This document shows, piece after piece, positions 36,612-44,708 of a stretch of DNA of 64,000 nt (position 1 is its first letter; each line of letters starts with the position of its first letter). Location: assembly GCF_023700745.1 (NCBI RefSeq), contig NZ_JAMPYG010000015.1:1-64000 (forward strand). The letters are read 5' to 3'. A program made the translations under genes and the position numbers. The stretch comes from Rhodoferax sp. GTDB taxonomy: Bacteria > Pseudomonadota > Gammaproteobacteria > Burkholderiales > Burkholderiaceae_C. The notes under the pieces were generated by a model. It made no database searches and was not told the DNA's origin. It was given only the letters and a program-made list of their open reading frames with translations.

Positions 36612-37069
36612 GCCAAGCTCCGCTGCTTTGGCTGACGTACCACCATGACGGTGCGCAGATCGGCCACGGCCGCGCCGTCACTGTCCTCGACACGGGTTTC
36701 CCACACCAGGAATCCCAAGGCGCCACCCTTCTTTTCGTAAAGGTCCGCCAGGCGTGGCTTGAAGCACAGTACCTCACCTGCAAAGGCCATGCGATGGAAG
36801 ACAAAGTGCTGCTCCCCATGCAATACATGGGCGTAATCAATGCCGAGCCGCTCATAAAACTCCATCGGGTTGGGGCCATCCATTTCCAAACAGAAAAAAA
36901 AGGTCGGAGGCACCGGCAAGGATGGATGGCCCGCCGCACGGGCAGCCATTTCGTCGAAATAAACGGGATTGTCCTGGCCGGTTGCCTTGGCAAAAGCCAG
37001 CAGTCGACCCCGTTCTACTTCAACACTGAACGGCGTCAGCTCGGCACCTATAAGTCGTGTGTCCCACAT
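36608..37069 (-). CDS. FAS1-like / MaoC N-terminal-type hydratase subunit
   Basis: A 153-residue hot-dog protein of the MaoC N-terminal (FAS1-like dehydratase) family. AFAKATGQDNPVYFDEMAAR, then LPVPPTFFFCLEMDG, then VLHGEQHFVFHRMAFAGEVL are the family's hallmark blocks. It lacks the usual catalytic pair and is expected to work as a heteromer with the MaoC protein encoded just downstream. The substrate is probably a branched or unsaturated acyl-CoA and is not determined. Confidence 0.82.
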   Translation of the reverse strand: MWDTRLIGAELTPFSVEVERGRLLAFAKATGQDNPVYFDEMAARAAGHPSLPVPPTFFFCLEMDGPNPMEFYERLGIDYAHVLHGEQHFVFHRMAFAGEVLCFKPRLADLYEKKGGALGFLVWETRVEDSDGAAVADLRTVMVVRQPKQRSLA

Positions 37070-37079
37070 GGTTGCTCAC

Positions 37080-37853
37080 TTACTGTGCCGTCCAGCCACC
37101 ATCCATGCTCCATGCCACACCGCGCACGTTATGGCCTGCGGGAGAACAGAAAAACAGGACCAGCTGACCGATGTCATCTGTCGTCGTGAACTGCATGGAC
37201 GGCTCTTTCTCGCCCAGCGACAGCTTGGTGGCTTCCTCCAAACTGATATTCAGTGTCTTGGCTTTGTCCTCCACCTGTTTTAGCGCCAGCGGTGTGCGCA
37301 CCCAGCCTGGACAAATGGCATTGCAGGTGATACCGGTGGTGGCCGTTTCCAGCGCGGTGACCTTGGTCAAACCGACGATACCGTGCTTTGCGGCGACGTA
37401 AGCAGCTTTGTTGACCGAAGCGACAAGCGCATGCACCGACCCCATGTTGATGATACGACCCCAGTTCGAAGCCCGCATGGCCGGCAAAGCAAGCCGCGTG
37501 GTGTGAAAAGCTGCGCTCAAGTTGACAGCCAGGATGGCGTCCCAATGTTGGACACGAAAATCCTCCAGGCTGGCCACATGCTGTATGCCGGCGTTATTCA
37601 CCAGAATGTCGACTTGATCGAACTTGCTGGCTGCGAATCCCATCAGGCTCTCAATATCCAAGGGCTTGGAGAGATCGGCGGGGTGGTATTCAACCCGGCT
37701 CCCTGCCGAGGACACTTCACCTATGGCGGCGTCCACATCCCCAAAACCGTTCAAGATGATGTTCGCACCCTGGTTGGCCAAAGCCTTGGCGATACCCAGA
37801 CCGATGCCGCTGGTCGATCCTGTTATCAGGGCAGTTTTGTTCTTTAGGCTCAT
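37080..37853 (-). CDS. bdhA: D-3-hydroxybutyrate dehydrogenase
   Basis: A 257-residue short-chain dehydrogenase that oxidises (R)-3-hydroxybutyrate to acetoacetate with NAD+. The cofactor motif is TGSTSGIGLG, followed by NGFGD as in known BDH enzymes. LVNNAGIQHVASLEDF, the catalytic Ser of INMGSVHAL, and YVAAKHGIVGLTKVTALETA carry the active site. The typical end DGGWTAQ is present. The start at 37853 overlaps the TetR stop by four bases, and a longer ORF start at 37907 would run into the regulator gene. Confidence 0.9.
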   Translation of the reverse strand: MSLKNKTALITGSTSGIGLGIAKALANQGANIILNGFGDVDAAIGEVSSAGSRVEYHPADLSKPLDIESLMGFAASKFDQVDILVNNAGIQHVASLEDFRVQHWDAILAVNLSAAFHTTRLALPAMRASNWGRIINMGSVHALVASVNKAAYVAAKHGIVGLTKVTALETATTGITCNAICPGWVRTPLALKQVEDKAKTLNISLEEATKLSLGEKEPSMQFTTTDDIGQLVLFFCSPAGHNVRGVAWSMDGGWTAQ

Positions 37854-38452
37854 GTTTGATTCGATGCTTCGAGGGGCTCGGTTGATGGCTTTATCCCGTC
37901 CAGCCACATGCTGGCGATCTGCCGCGCCAGTTCATCCGGCGTTGACTTGCCGCCCTTGCTGTACCAGGTGGTGCTGTAGTGAACGGGTCCAAACAGTTGG
38001 TTGATCAATAAGTCTGGATGGACGTCGGACCGAATTACCTGGTGGCGTTGCGCTTCCTGGATCAGGTTCGAGAAAATCTGGTGGTAATGGCGACGCTGTC
38101 GACTGACCAGTGACTTTGTCTCGGGTTCCAGAAGATGCATGGACTGAATGAACACGGTTAATTCATCGATGCGCTCCAGGCAGGTCCGCCCCACATCCTC
38201 GGCCGCCAAAAAAAGTCTGTCGGCGAGGAGGGATGGCTGCTTGATGATCTCCTGCAGACTATCAATCTGCATCTCAAGCAGTGGTTGGTAGATGCCGTAA
38301 AGAATGGCGTCTTTTGATTTGTAGTGGTGGTACAGCGCTCCTTTCGAAACGCCAGCCTCGATGCAGATTTGCTGCACGCTGGTGTTGGCATAGCCGTGTT
38401 TGGAGAACAAGCGTGTCGCTGCCTCGAGCAGATGTTTTTTCACATTCGACAT
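37850..38452 (-). CDS. TetR/AcrR-family transcriptional regulator
   Basis: A 200-residue repressor. The N-terminal helix-turn-helix reads ATRLFSKHGYANTSVQQIC then GVSKGALYHHYKSKDAIL, typical of TetR proteins that control fatty-acid or acyl-CoA catabolism. It overlaps the 3-hydroxybutyrate dehydrogenase gene by four bases. Its probable operator is the 38-bp palindrome at 39894-39931 ahead of the first gene of the operon, which contains the ACCGACCGGTCGGT core often bound by this family. Confidence 0.88.
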   Translation of the reverse strand: MSNVKKHLLEAATRLFSKHGYANTSVQQICIEAGVSKGALYHHYKSKDAILYGIYQPLLEMQIDSLQEIIKQPSLLADRLFLAAEDVGRTCLERIDELTVFIQSMHLLEPETKSLVSRQRRHYHQIFSNLIQEAQRHQVIRSDVHPDLLINQLFGPVHYSTTWYSKGGKSTPDELARQIASMWLDGIKPSTEPLEASNQT

Positions 38453-38599
38453 GGCGTAACTCCTTGTTGCGGACTATGGTTCGACCGGGTTGTTGAGGCA
38501 GGGCGCTATCGGGTGACCAAACCCGGCAGCCACAGGTTCAAAAGTTTCATGGATGCCTGCCTTGGGGAACCGGTACGGACGGGCTTGCCGGTCAGGGGG

Positions 38600-39796
38600 T
38601 CACTTCCACAAGGCGCAGCGGGTTTCGGCCTTTGTGGTGAAAACCTCTTCACCCGGCATGGTCGATACCACCTTCACGTAATCCCAGGGCATGGTCGATT
38701 CGGCGGGAGACTTTACCTGCATCAGGTACATATTGTGGACGTAGCGACCATCCGCGCGTATGTAGCCCTCGGCATAGAAGTCCTTGAGCTTGGTTTTTTT
38801 GAAGTAGTCCATCACCTTGTCGGCATCGGTCGACTTGGTCGCTTGCACGGCCTTCAAGTAGTTCATGGTTGCCGAGTAGTTGGCCGCCTGGACCTCGGTG
38901 GGCATGCGCTTGGCCTTCTCGAAGAAGCGACGGCCGAACTTGCGGGTTTCTTCGTTCAAGTTCCAGTCCCAACTTGTGGTGAACAGAAGACCTTGTGCAT
39001 CCTTCAGTCCCATGCTGTGAACGTCGGTCAGGAAGAGCATCAGGCTCGCCACTTTCATGCTCTTATCGATACCGAATTCTTTTGATGCCTTGAGCGCATT
39101 GACCATGTCGCTGCCGCCATTGGCTATCCCCAGGATCTGTGCCTTGGAGCTTTGCGCCTGCAACAGGAAAGACGAAAAATCCGAAGCGTTCAAAGGGTGC
39201 TTTGCCGCGCCTATCACCTTTCCCCCGCCGGCGTTGATGACACCGGTGGCGTCGCGCTGGAGGGCCTCGCCAAAAGCATAGTTAGCCGCCAGGAAATACC
39301 AGTTCTTGAAGCCTTGTTTGAGCATGGCGCCAGCAGTTCCCCGGGCCAGAGCGACCGTGTCCCAGGCGTAGTGGATGGTGTATGGCGAGCATTGCTCATT
39401 GGTCAGTGCCGAGGAGCCCGGGCCGTTGGCTATGAAAACCCGTTTTTTTTCTTGCGCGATCTTTGATACCGCCAGGGCGGCGGCGGAATTGGTCCCGCCG
39501 ACAATCATGCCGATGTTCTGGGTATCAATCCACTCGCGCGCCTTGGAGGCTGCAACGTCGGCCTTGTTCTGGTGGTCGGCACTGAGCAATTCGACAGGCT
39601 GGCCATTCACCTTGCCGCCGAAGTCGTCGATAGCCATCTGGATGGCGACGGCACCGTTCGTGCCGTCAAGGTCGGCGTAGGCACTGGACATGTCGGTCAG
39701 GAAGCCGATTCGAATCTTGTCCTGGGCGTGAGCGGTATGACTGGTGAGCCCGACAACACCGAGCAGGACGGCGAGGGTCTTGGGTTTGAACTTCAT
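38600..39796 (-). CDS. Branched-chain-amino-acid-type ABC substrate-binding protein (orphan)
   Basis: A 398-residue periplasmic protein of the LivJ-like (Peripla_BP_6) type. A signal peptide ends at about residue 24 (HTAHA), and IRIGFLTDMSSAYADLDG opens the mature protein, as in proteins that bind aromatic or branched acids. GGTNSAAALAVSKIAQEKK and FLAANYAFGEALQRD are typical. AAAGGAGACAAC precedes the ATG at 39796, while a longer frame to 39940 lacks a ribosome site and would cross the operator region. No permease or ATPase gene follows, so it must share a transporter encoded elsewhere. Confidence 0.88.
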   Translation of the reverse strand: MKFKPKTLAVLLGVVGLTSHTAHAQDKIRIGFLTDMSSAYADLDGTNGAVAIQMAIDDFGGKVNGQPVELLSADHQNKADVAASKAREWIDTQNIGMIVGGTNSAAALAVSKIAQEKKRVFIANGPGSSALTNEQCSPYTIHYAWDTVALARGTAGAMLKQGFKNWYFLAANYAFGEALQRDATGVINAGGGKVIGAAKHPLNASDFSSFLLQAQSSKAQILGIANGGSDMVNALKASKEFGIDKSMKVASLMLFLTDVHSMGLKDAQGLLFTTSWDWNLNEETRKFGRRFFEKAKRMPTEVQAANYSATMNYLKAVQATKSTDADKVMDYFKKTKLKDFYAEGYIRADGRYVHNMYLMQVKSPAESTMPWDYVKVVSTMPGEEVFTTKAETRCALWK

Positions 39797-39893
39797 GTTG
39801 TCTCCTTTTATGGTTGAAATGGCAGGAAGGCTGTATCCGGTGATGTTGCAAGGCCATCCTTGAACACTTTGCTGAGGCTTGATCTTTCTAGCC

Positions 39894-39931
39894 ATCATCA
39901 AACATACCGACCGGTCGGTATGTTTGATGAT
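39894..39931. promoter_or_regulatory. 38-bp perfect palindrome, predicted TetR operator
   Basis: The left half reads ATCATCAAACATACCGACC and the right half is its exact reverse complement, with no spacer. The centre ACCGACCGGTCGGT is a common TetR-family operator core. It lies about 100 bp upstream of the substrate-binding protein start codon, the first gene of the operon that also encodes the TetR protein at 37850. The length of the perfect symmetry is unusual. Confidence 0.75.
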
Positions 39932-40177
39932 TATCGGCATATCGGAACTCTGTGTAGATTGGTAAAAACCCTCGATTAACGTGGTGCGGTGTCGAGACGA
40001 TCAGGACTTTGGGTCGTCCCCCTCGTTCCTGGTCATGGCGATGCCACGCAGGAAATGACCGGTGTCGAATCGTTCGATGTGCTGGGGTCTTCGGCTTGCG
40101 GCCTGCAAGATAGCCGCTTGGATCTGGTCCCGTTTAATTTGGGGACGCGGCCGGAGTCGCCACGTCCCCCTCGCTGC

Positions 40178-40633
40178 TCACCCCTTGAAGGCGGCGGTAT
40201 CGCCGGGACGACGCATCATCTTGTTGACCTCGTCCAAATGCATTTCTTCGTTGACGATCATCTCGCGGGCGTACTCTTCCAGGAGCACGGATTGTCCTTC
40301 GACGATCTTCAGCAAGTCATAGTAGGCGGACAAGGCATTTTTCTCATGTTCCAGGCTCTCGCGCAGGATGTCGCCAATGTCGTGTTTTTCGGTTTCCAGC
40401 AGAGAGCCGATTTTCAGGGAGGGGTGCCCACCCAGCAGCGTCACCAGTTCACCTGCCTTGTGGGCATGGGTCAGGCTTTCATCGGCGTTGCCCTTCATCC
40501 AGGACACGATTGGGATACGGTTATATCCGTAAACCATCAGCGAGTAGTGGGTGTATTTCACTACGCCTGCAAGTTCGAGTTCCATGATGCGGTTCAGGGC
40601 ATGGATGGCCGCTGTGTTTGTCGAATCTTCCAT
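40178..40633 (-). CDS. Bacterioferritin-like diiron protein
   Basis: A 151-residue four-helix ferritin-like protein for iron storage or detoxification. The diiron carboxylate/His ligands are in MELELAGVVKYTHYS, ESLTHAHKAG, LEHEKNALSAY and NEEMHLDEV. No clear haem-binding Met at the classical bacterioferritin position could be confirmed. The ATG at 40633 follows AGGACACC. It lies 44 bp downstream of the DUF2325 gene, behind the Fur-type palindrome at 41395-41441, so iron control is likely. Confidence 0.85.
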   Translation of the reverse strand: MEDSTNTAAIHALNRIMELELAGVVKYTHYSLMVYGYNRIPIVSWMKGNADESLTHAHKAGELVTLLGGHPSLKIGSLLETEKHDIGDILRESLEHEKNALSAYYDLLKIVEGQSVLLEEYAREMIVNEEMHLDEVNKMMRRPGDTAAFKG

Positions 40634-40677
40634 GAGGTGTCCTTTCTGTGAATTGAACAACGCAATGACGCTAAACC

Positions 40678-41370
40678 TTAAGAGGCGATTTGATTCTCGT
40701 TCCTTTTGATAGCCCTGTCATCCCCGGCAATTTGTTGCAGGGAGCGCGTCAGCGAAGAGGTACTGGGGTTTTCAACGAAGACGCATTGTTTGCCGGTGCG
40801 TTTGCAGAAGTCCTTCACGCGCCAGTAAGCGTTGTGACTCATGCACCCGGTTTGGCAAATGACCAGGTCAGCCGAAACCAGACTGGCGTCAAGCGCGCTT
40901 TGGTTGTCTGCCAGACCTCCATCATGATGGGAAAAAAATCCTCCCGCTTGTTCAATGACATTCCGGTAGTTCGTCACATTCCCGTTATGGCCACCGACGC
41001 AAAGCACTGTCTTTTGATGAAGGTGGACGGTGATGGGGGTTTCACTGCTGGGTTCTTGGCGAGTCAGTTTGACCGCATCTTCTTGCGCGCGCATGCTGAG
41101 CGCGTGGTGCGCTTCGCCGAGCTGCTGGCGCAGTTGCGTGTTCAGCGTCTCCAGTTCGGCTTGTCTGGTCCTGAACTGCTCCAGCCTGGCGTGAACTTGC
41201 TCGATTTCGGCGGACTGTTCAGCGATTAATCGGGAGCAGCGTTCCTGTGCTTTGCCCAGCGCCCGTGCCAGAACGCCGTTTTCCTTGACCAAGTCATTGA
41301 CGCGAACGACATCAACGCCTATCGCCGCACCGGTCTGGTGTTGCATCATGTGCATGGCAGGGTGCGTCAT
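40678..41370 (-). CDS. DUF2325 domain protein with coiled coil
   Basis: A 230-residue protein. Residues 25-95 form a long coiled coil (heptads rich in Glu, Gln, Leu). Residues 118-215 are a DUF2325 domain: VLCVGGHNGNVTNYRNVIEQ, then GGFFSHHDGGLADN and ICQTGCMSHNAYWRVKDFC. The conserved His-His-Asp and the paired cysteines suggest a metal or redox site, but the function of the family is unknown. It is the first gene behind a Fur-box palindrome and upstream of a ferritin gene, which points to iron homeostasis. Confidence 0.85.
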   Translation of the reverse strand: MTHPAMHMMQHQTGAAIGVDVVRVNDLVKENGVLARALGKAQERCSRLIAEQSAEIEQVHARLEQFRTRQAELETLNTQLRQQLGEAHHALSMRAQEDAVKLTRQEPSSETPITVHLHQKTVLCVGGHNGNVTNYRNVIEQAGGFFSHHDGGLADNQSALDASLVSADLVICQTGCMSHNAYWRVKDFCKRTGKQCVFVENPSTSSLTRSLQQIAGDDRAIKRNENQIAS

Positions 41371-41394
41371 CCGAACCTCCAGGTGATTGAATAC

Positions 41395-41441
41395 ATGGCC
41401 ACGCTTTAAATGATAATTGTTCTCATTTAAAGCGTGGCCAT
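41395..41441. promoter_or_regulatory. 47-bp palindrome containing a Fur box
   Basis: Arms ATGGCCACGCTTTAAATGA and its exact reverse complement enclose TAATTGTTC. The centre AATGATAATTGTTCTCATT fits the Fur consensus (GATAATGATAATCATTATC) and the beta-proteobacterial AAATGAGAA...TTCTCATTT form. It lies 25 bp upstream of the DUF2325 start, where Fur binding would block transcription of the DUF2325-ferritin pair. There is no T-run, so it is unlikely to be a terminator of pepP. Confidence 0.72.
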
Positions 41442-41542
41442 CGCCATCGCAGAAAGGGTGGATGCTCTCAAACTGTTTTGGTCGTGTCCGGCCTATCTTG
41501 GTCGCCTCGGAAGAGGCGTTGGCCGTGTTCTCGCATGCCGTT

Positions 41543-42931
41543 TTACCCCCGCATCAGCGCCTCGATCTCGGCCACGCCCACCGGCACGTCGCGGGTCAGC
41601 AGCGTGCAGCCGCTGTCGGTCACGATGGCGTCGTCTTCAATGCGGATGCCGATGTTGTGGAACTGTTCGGGCACGCCGTCGGCCGGTCGCACGTAGATGC
41701 CGGGCTCGATGGTCAGCGCCATGCCGCTGCGCAAAATGCGCGCCGGGCGGTTCTTGATGGTCTCGCCGGTGAGCGCGTCCTTGCGCGTGCTCACCTGGCC
41801 CATTTCGCCGGGTTCTGTGTAGTCGCCGCAGTCGTGCACATCCATGCCGATCCAGTGGCCGGTGCGGTGCATGTAAAACTGGAAATAAGCGCGGTTTTCG
41901 ATCGCGTCGTCCAGGCTGCCGACCTTGTTCTTGTCGAGCAGGCCGATGTCAAGCATGCCTTGCGCCAGCACTTTGACGGTGGCGTCGTGCGGGTCGGTAA
42001 AGCGCGCGCCGGCCCGGGTGGCGGCAATCGCGGCTTCTTGTGATGCCAGCACCAGCTCGTAGAGCGTGCGTTGCGGGCCGGTAAAGACGCCATCGGCGGG
42101 GAACGTGCGGGTGATGTCGCTGGCGTAGCCGTCGAGCTCGCAGCCGGCATCGATCAGCACCAGCTCTCCCTTGCGCACCAGGCCGCGATCGGCGCGGTAG
42201 TGCAGCACGCAGGCGTTGGCGCCGGCGGCCACGATGGAGCCGTAGGCAGGGAATTGCGAGCCGTGGCGGCGGAACTCGTGCAGCAGTTCGGCTTCCAGGT
42301 GGTACTCACGCACCTCCTGCCCGGCGCGCAGCATGTGGGCCGAGGTCTGCATGGCGCGGATGTGGGCGCCGGCGCTGATTTGCCCGGCGCGCAGCATGGT
42401 AGCTTGCTCAAACGTGTCCTTGACCAGGCGCATTTCGTCCAGAACGCCGCACAGGTCGTGCTGGCTTTTGGGGCACTGCGTGCCGTAGCGCACACGAGCC
42501 CGCAGGCCGCCCAGCCAGTTGTCAATGCGTGTCTCCAGGCCCTTGTGGGTGGCAAACGGGTACCAGACGGCATCGCGGCCATCAATCATGGCCGGTAACT
42601 GTGCATCGAGTTCGGCCACCGAATACGCGGCCTCCAGTGCCAGCTGCCCAGGCGCCGCTACCGGCCCGAGCCGGTAGCCGTCCCAGATTTCGCGTTCCAT
42701 GTCCTTGGGCTGGCAAAACAGCGTGCTGTGGCCGTCACCGGTCACAACCAGCCAGGCCTGGGGTTCGGAAAAACCCGTCAGGTAATAAAAATAGCTGTCA
42801 GCGCGGTACGGGAAATCACTGTCGCGGTTGCGTTGCTGCTCTGGCGCGGTGGGGATGATGGCGATGCCATTGGGACCGATTTTTTGGGCCAGCAGGGCGC
42901 GGCGCCGGGCGTAAACAGAAGAGGGATTCAT
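41543..42931 (-). CDS. pepP: Xaa-Pro aminopeptidase PepP
   Basis: A 462-residue dimanganese peptidase that removes the N-terminal residue before proline. It has an N-terminal AMP_N domain (DFPYRADSYFYYLTGFSEP) and a C-terminal pita-bread domain with metal ligands in LIDAGCELDGYASDITRTFP (two Asp), HRTGHWIGMDVHD (His), TIEPGIYV and the IRIEDD glutamates. It is the first gene of its own unit. murU and the aminotransferase lie upstream on the same strand. Confidence 0.93.
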   Translation of the reverse strand: MNPSSVYARRRALLAQKIGPNGIAIIPTAPEQQRNRDSDFPYRADSYFYYLTGFSEPQAWLVVTGDGHSTLFCQPKDMEREIWDGYRLGPVAAPGQLALEAAYSVAELDAQLPAMIDGRDAVWYPFATHKGLETRIDNWLGGLRARVRYGTQCPKSQHDLCGVLDEMRLVKDTFEQATMLRAGQISAGAHIRAMQTSAHMLRAGQEVREYHLEAELLHEFRRHGSQFPAYGSIVAAGANACVLHYRADRGLVRKGELVLIDAGCELDGYASDITRTFPADGVFTGPQRTLYELVLASQEAAIAATRAGARFTDPHDATVKVLAQGMLDIGLLDKNKVGSLDDAIENRAYFQFYMHRTGHWIGMDVHDCGDYTEPGEMGQVSTRKDALTGETIKNRPARILRSGMALTIEPGIYVRPADGVPEQFHNIGIRIEDDAIVTDSGCTLLTRDVPVGVAEIEALMRG

Positions 42932-42979
42932 GAGGTGTTCCTTGAGGAAATTGAAGCAGGGGCCAGCAGGCCACCCGGC

Positions 42980-43708
42980 TCAGGCATTGAGTTCGACCAG
43001 GCGCTGGGGCGTGCCGACATCGGTCCAGGGGCCATGGTACAGCTCGGCTGACACCCGGCCCTGATCCATGGCGCGGCGCAACAGCGGAGCCAGCGCGGCC
43101 TTGATGCCCTGCGGGTTGCCCGGCGCGATGTCGCACCATGGCGGCGCAAACAGGGCGCGCCGGTACAGGCCGATGGTGGAAAAGGTGAAGCGTGGGCGCG
43201 GGTCGTCTTTGGCCAGGTTGAGCGCGGGTGCCGGACCGGTTGCTACAGCCTGCAGGCCAAAGTCGCCCGCCGGGTTGTGCGCCGGGTTGCGCACCAGCCA
43301 GAGGTGCGCCAACTTGTCGCTCGCGGCAAAGCGCTCAAGCGCCGACGGGCTGAACTCAAAGCCGGGGGTGAACACATCGGCCGCCAGCACCCAGAACACC
43401 GCGTCGAGCAGTGGCAGGGCGCGCGCAATGCCACCGGCGGTTTCCAGCGCGCCGCCAAAGTCATGGCCTTCGTGCGAGTAGCGCAGGTGCAGGCCGGCAG
43501 GATGGGGCGCTTGCACGATGTGGTCGGCCAGCCAGTCGGTATTGATCACCACCTGCCGGGTACCGCTGCATTGCAGCGCTTCCAGATGCCATTGCAACAG
43601 CGACTTGCCTTGCACCTTCAGCAGCGGTTTGGGGCAGCCGTCGGTGAGCGGGCGCATGCGTTCGCCGCGGCCAGCGGCCAGCAGCATGGCGGTGGCCGGG
43701 CTGCTCAT
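42980..43708 (-). CDS. murU: N-acetylmuramate alpha-1-phosphate uridylyltransferase MurU
   Basis: A 242-residue nucleotidyltransferase of the cell-wall recycling bypass: UTP + MurNAc-1-P give UDP-MurNAc. The N-terminal AMLLAAGRGERMRPLTDGCP binds the nucleotide, GKSLLQWHLEAL follows, VLAADVF supplies metal-binding Asp, and YHGPWTDVGTPQRL is the MurU-type C-terminus. The ATG at 43708 overlaps the stop of the aminotransferase gene by four bases. The longer ORF to 43918 is non-coding. Confidence 0.88.
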   Translation of the reverse strand: MSSPATAMLLAAGRGERMRPLTDGCPKPLLKVQGKSLLQWHLEALQCSGTRQVVINTDWLADHIVQAPHPAGLHLRYSHEGHDFGGALETAGGIARALPLLDAVFWVLAADVFTPGFEFSPSALERFAASDKLAHLWLVRNPAHNPAGDFGLQAVATGPAPALNLAKDDPRPRFTFSTIGLYRRALFAPPWCDIAPGNPQGIKAALAPLLRRAMDQGRVSAELYHGPWTDVGTPQRLVELNA

Positions 43709-44595
43709 GGCTGCCTGGACTGCGCCTTGGCCTCGCTGTAACCCGCGAACAATTGGGCGTATACCGGACCGGGTTTGCCGTTGCCGACAGCCTGGCCGTC
43801 CAACAGGGTGACCGGCAGTACTTCCTTGGTGGCCGATGACAACAGCAATTCGTCGGCGTGTTGCACTTCTTCGCGGCTGACGCGGCGCAACTCGAACGGG
43901 ATGCCACGGGCGCGGCAAATTTCTTCAATCAGGCCGTAACGAATGCCTTCGAGCACCAGCTGGTCTTTGGGCGTGCCCAGCACCTTGCCGTCTTTCACCA
44001 CCCAGACGTTGCTGGCGGCGGCCTCGCTCAAAAAGCCGTCGCGGAACATGACGGTTTCGAGGGCGCCGGCGTCAAAGCTGATCTGGCGCGCAAACACCGC
44101 ACCCAGCAGGCTGGTGCTCTTGATGTGGGCTTTTTCCCAGCGGAAGTCGTCGGCCGTGACGCAGGCCACGCCTTGGCTGCGTTGTGCCTCGGTGGGCAGC
44201 TTCATGGTGTTGGTCATGACAAACACGGTGGGCGTGATGTCGGTGGGCATGACGTGGTCGCGCAGGGCCACGCCGCGCGTGACCTGGATGTAGATCAACT
44301 GGTCCAGCGTCTTGGTGTCCACGCCTTTGGAGGCCGCAAATGTGGTCATCAATTGCTGTGCGATATCGGCCCATTGGGCGCGCGTCAACGGGTTGGCCAT
44401 GCGCAATTCGGCCAGGCTGCGGTCCAGCCGTGCCATGTGTTCGGCAAAGCGGAACAACTGGCCGCCATAGGCTGGCACCACTTCATAAACGCCGTCGCCA
44501 AAAATGAAGCCGCGGTCCATCACGCTGATTTTGGCATCGGGCAGCAGGGTGAATGCACCGTTGAGATAACAAGGCAGGGGAGGTAAGGTAGTCAT
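43705..44595 (-). CDS. D-amino-acid aminotransferase-like PLP enzyme (class IV)
   Basis: A 296-residue fold-type IV aminotransferase (D-alanine/branched-chain type). MDRGFIFGDGVYEVVPAYGG is the family entry motif. K159 in HIKSTSLLGAV is the PLP lysine. VMFRDGFLSEAAASNVWVV and EGIRYGLIEEICRA follow. Start at 44595. It transaminates a D- or L-amino acid, and the pairing with murU hints at D-Ala or cell-wall metabolism. It is divergent from the rpiR gene across a shared operator region. Confidence 0.87.
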   Translation of the reverse strand: MTTLPPLPCYLNGAFTLLPDAKISVMDRGFIFGDGVYEVVPAYGGQLFRFAEHMARLDRSLAELRMANPLTRAQWADIAQQLMTTFAASKGVDTKTLDQLIYIQVTRGVALRDHVMPTDITPTVFVMTNTMKLPTEAQRSQGVACVTADDFRWEKAHIKSTSLLGAVFARQISFDAGALETVMFRDGFLSEAAASNVWVVKDGKVLGTPKDQLVLEGIRYGLIEEICRARGIPFELRRVSREEVQHADELLLSSATKEVLPVTLLDGQAVGNGKPGPVYAQLFAGYSEAKAQSRQP

Positions 44596-44652
44596 GTCTG
44601 AATTATGCGTGGGCTGGTAGGGGAGGTGACAGTTTATGAGTTTATGCTGGAC

Positions 44653-44698
44653 TTGAAACAAATGTTTCTATATTATCCAAATAATCCATTTGTTTCAA
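44653..44698. promoter_or_regulatory. Inverted repeat between aminotransferase and rpiR genes
   Basis: TTGAAACAAATG (44653-44664) and CATTTGTTTCAA (44687-44698) are perfect 12-bp arms separated by 22 bp. The left arm itself starts the small palindrome GAAACAAATGTTTC. The arms lie in the 113-bp divergent region and the right arm ends 10 bp before the rpiR start, so the RpiR protein is the likely ligand. Confidence 0.65.
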
Positions 44699-44708
44699 TT
44701 GCCTGATT

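Noticed and set aside
40140..40170. Stem GGGGACG...CGTCCCC after the ferritin gene
   Set aside because: Bulged stem without a T-run on either strand, so not called as a terminator.
39989..40651. 220-codon plus-strand ORF opposite the ferritin gene
   Set aside because: Covers the ferritin gene in antisense; the minus-strand protein has the diiron motifs and a ribosome site.
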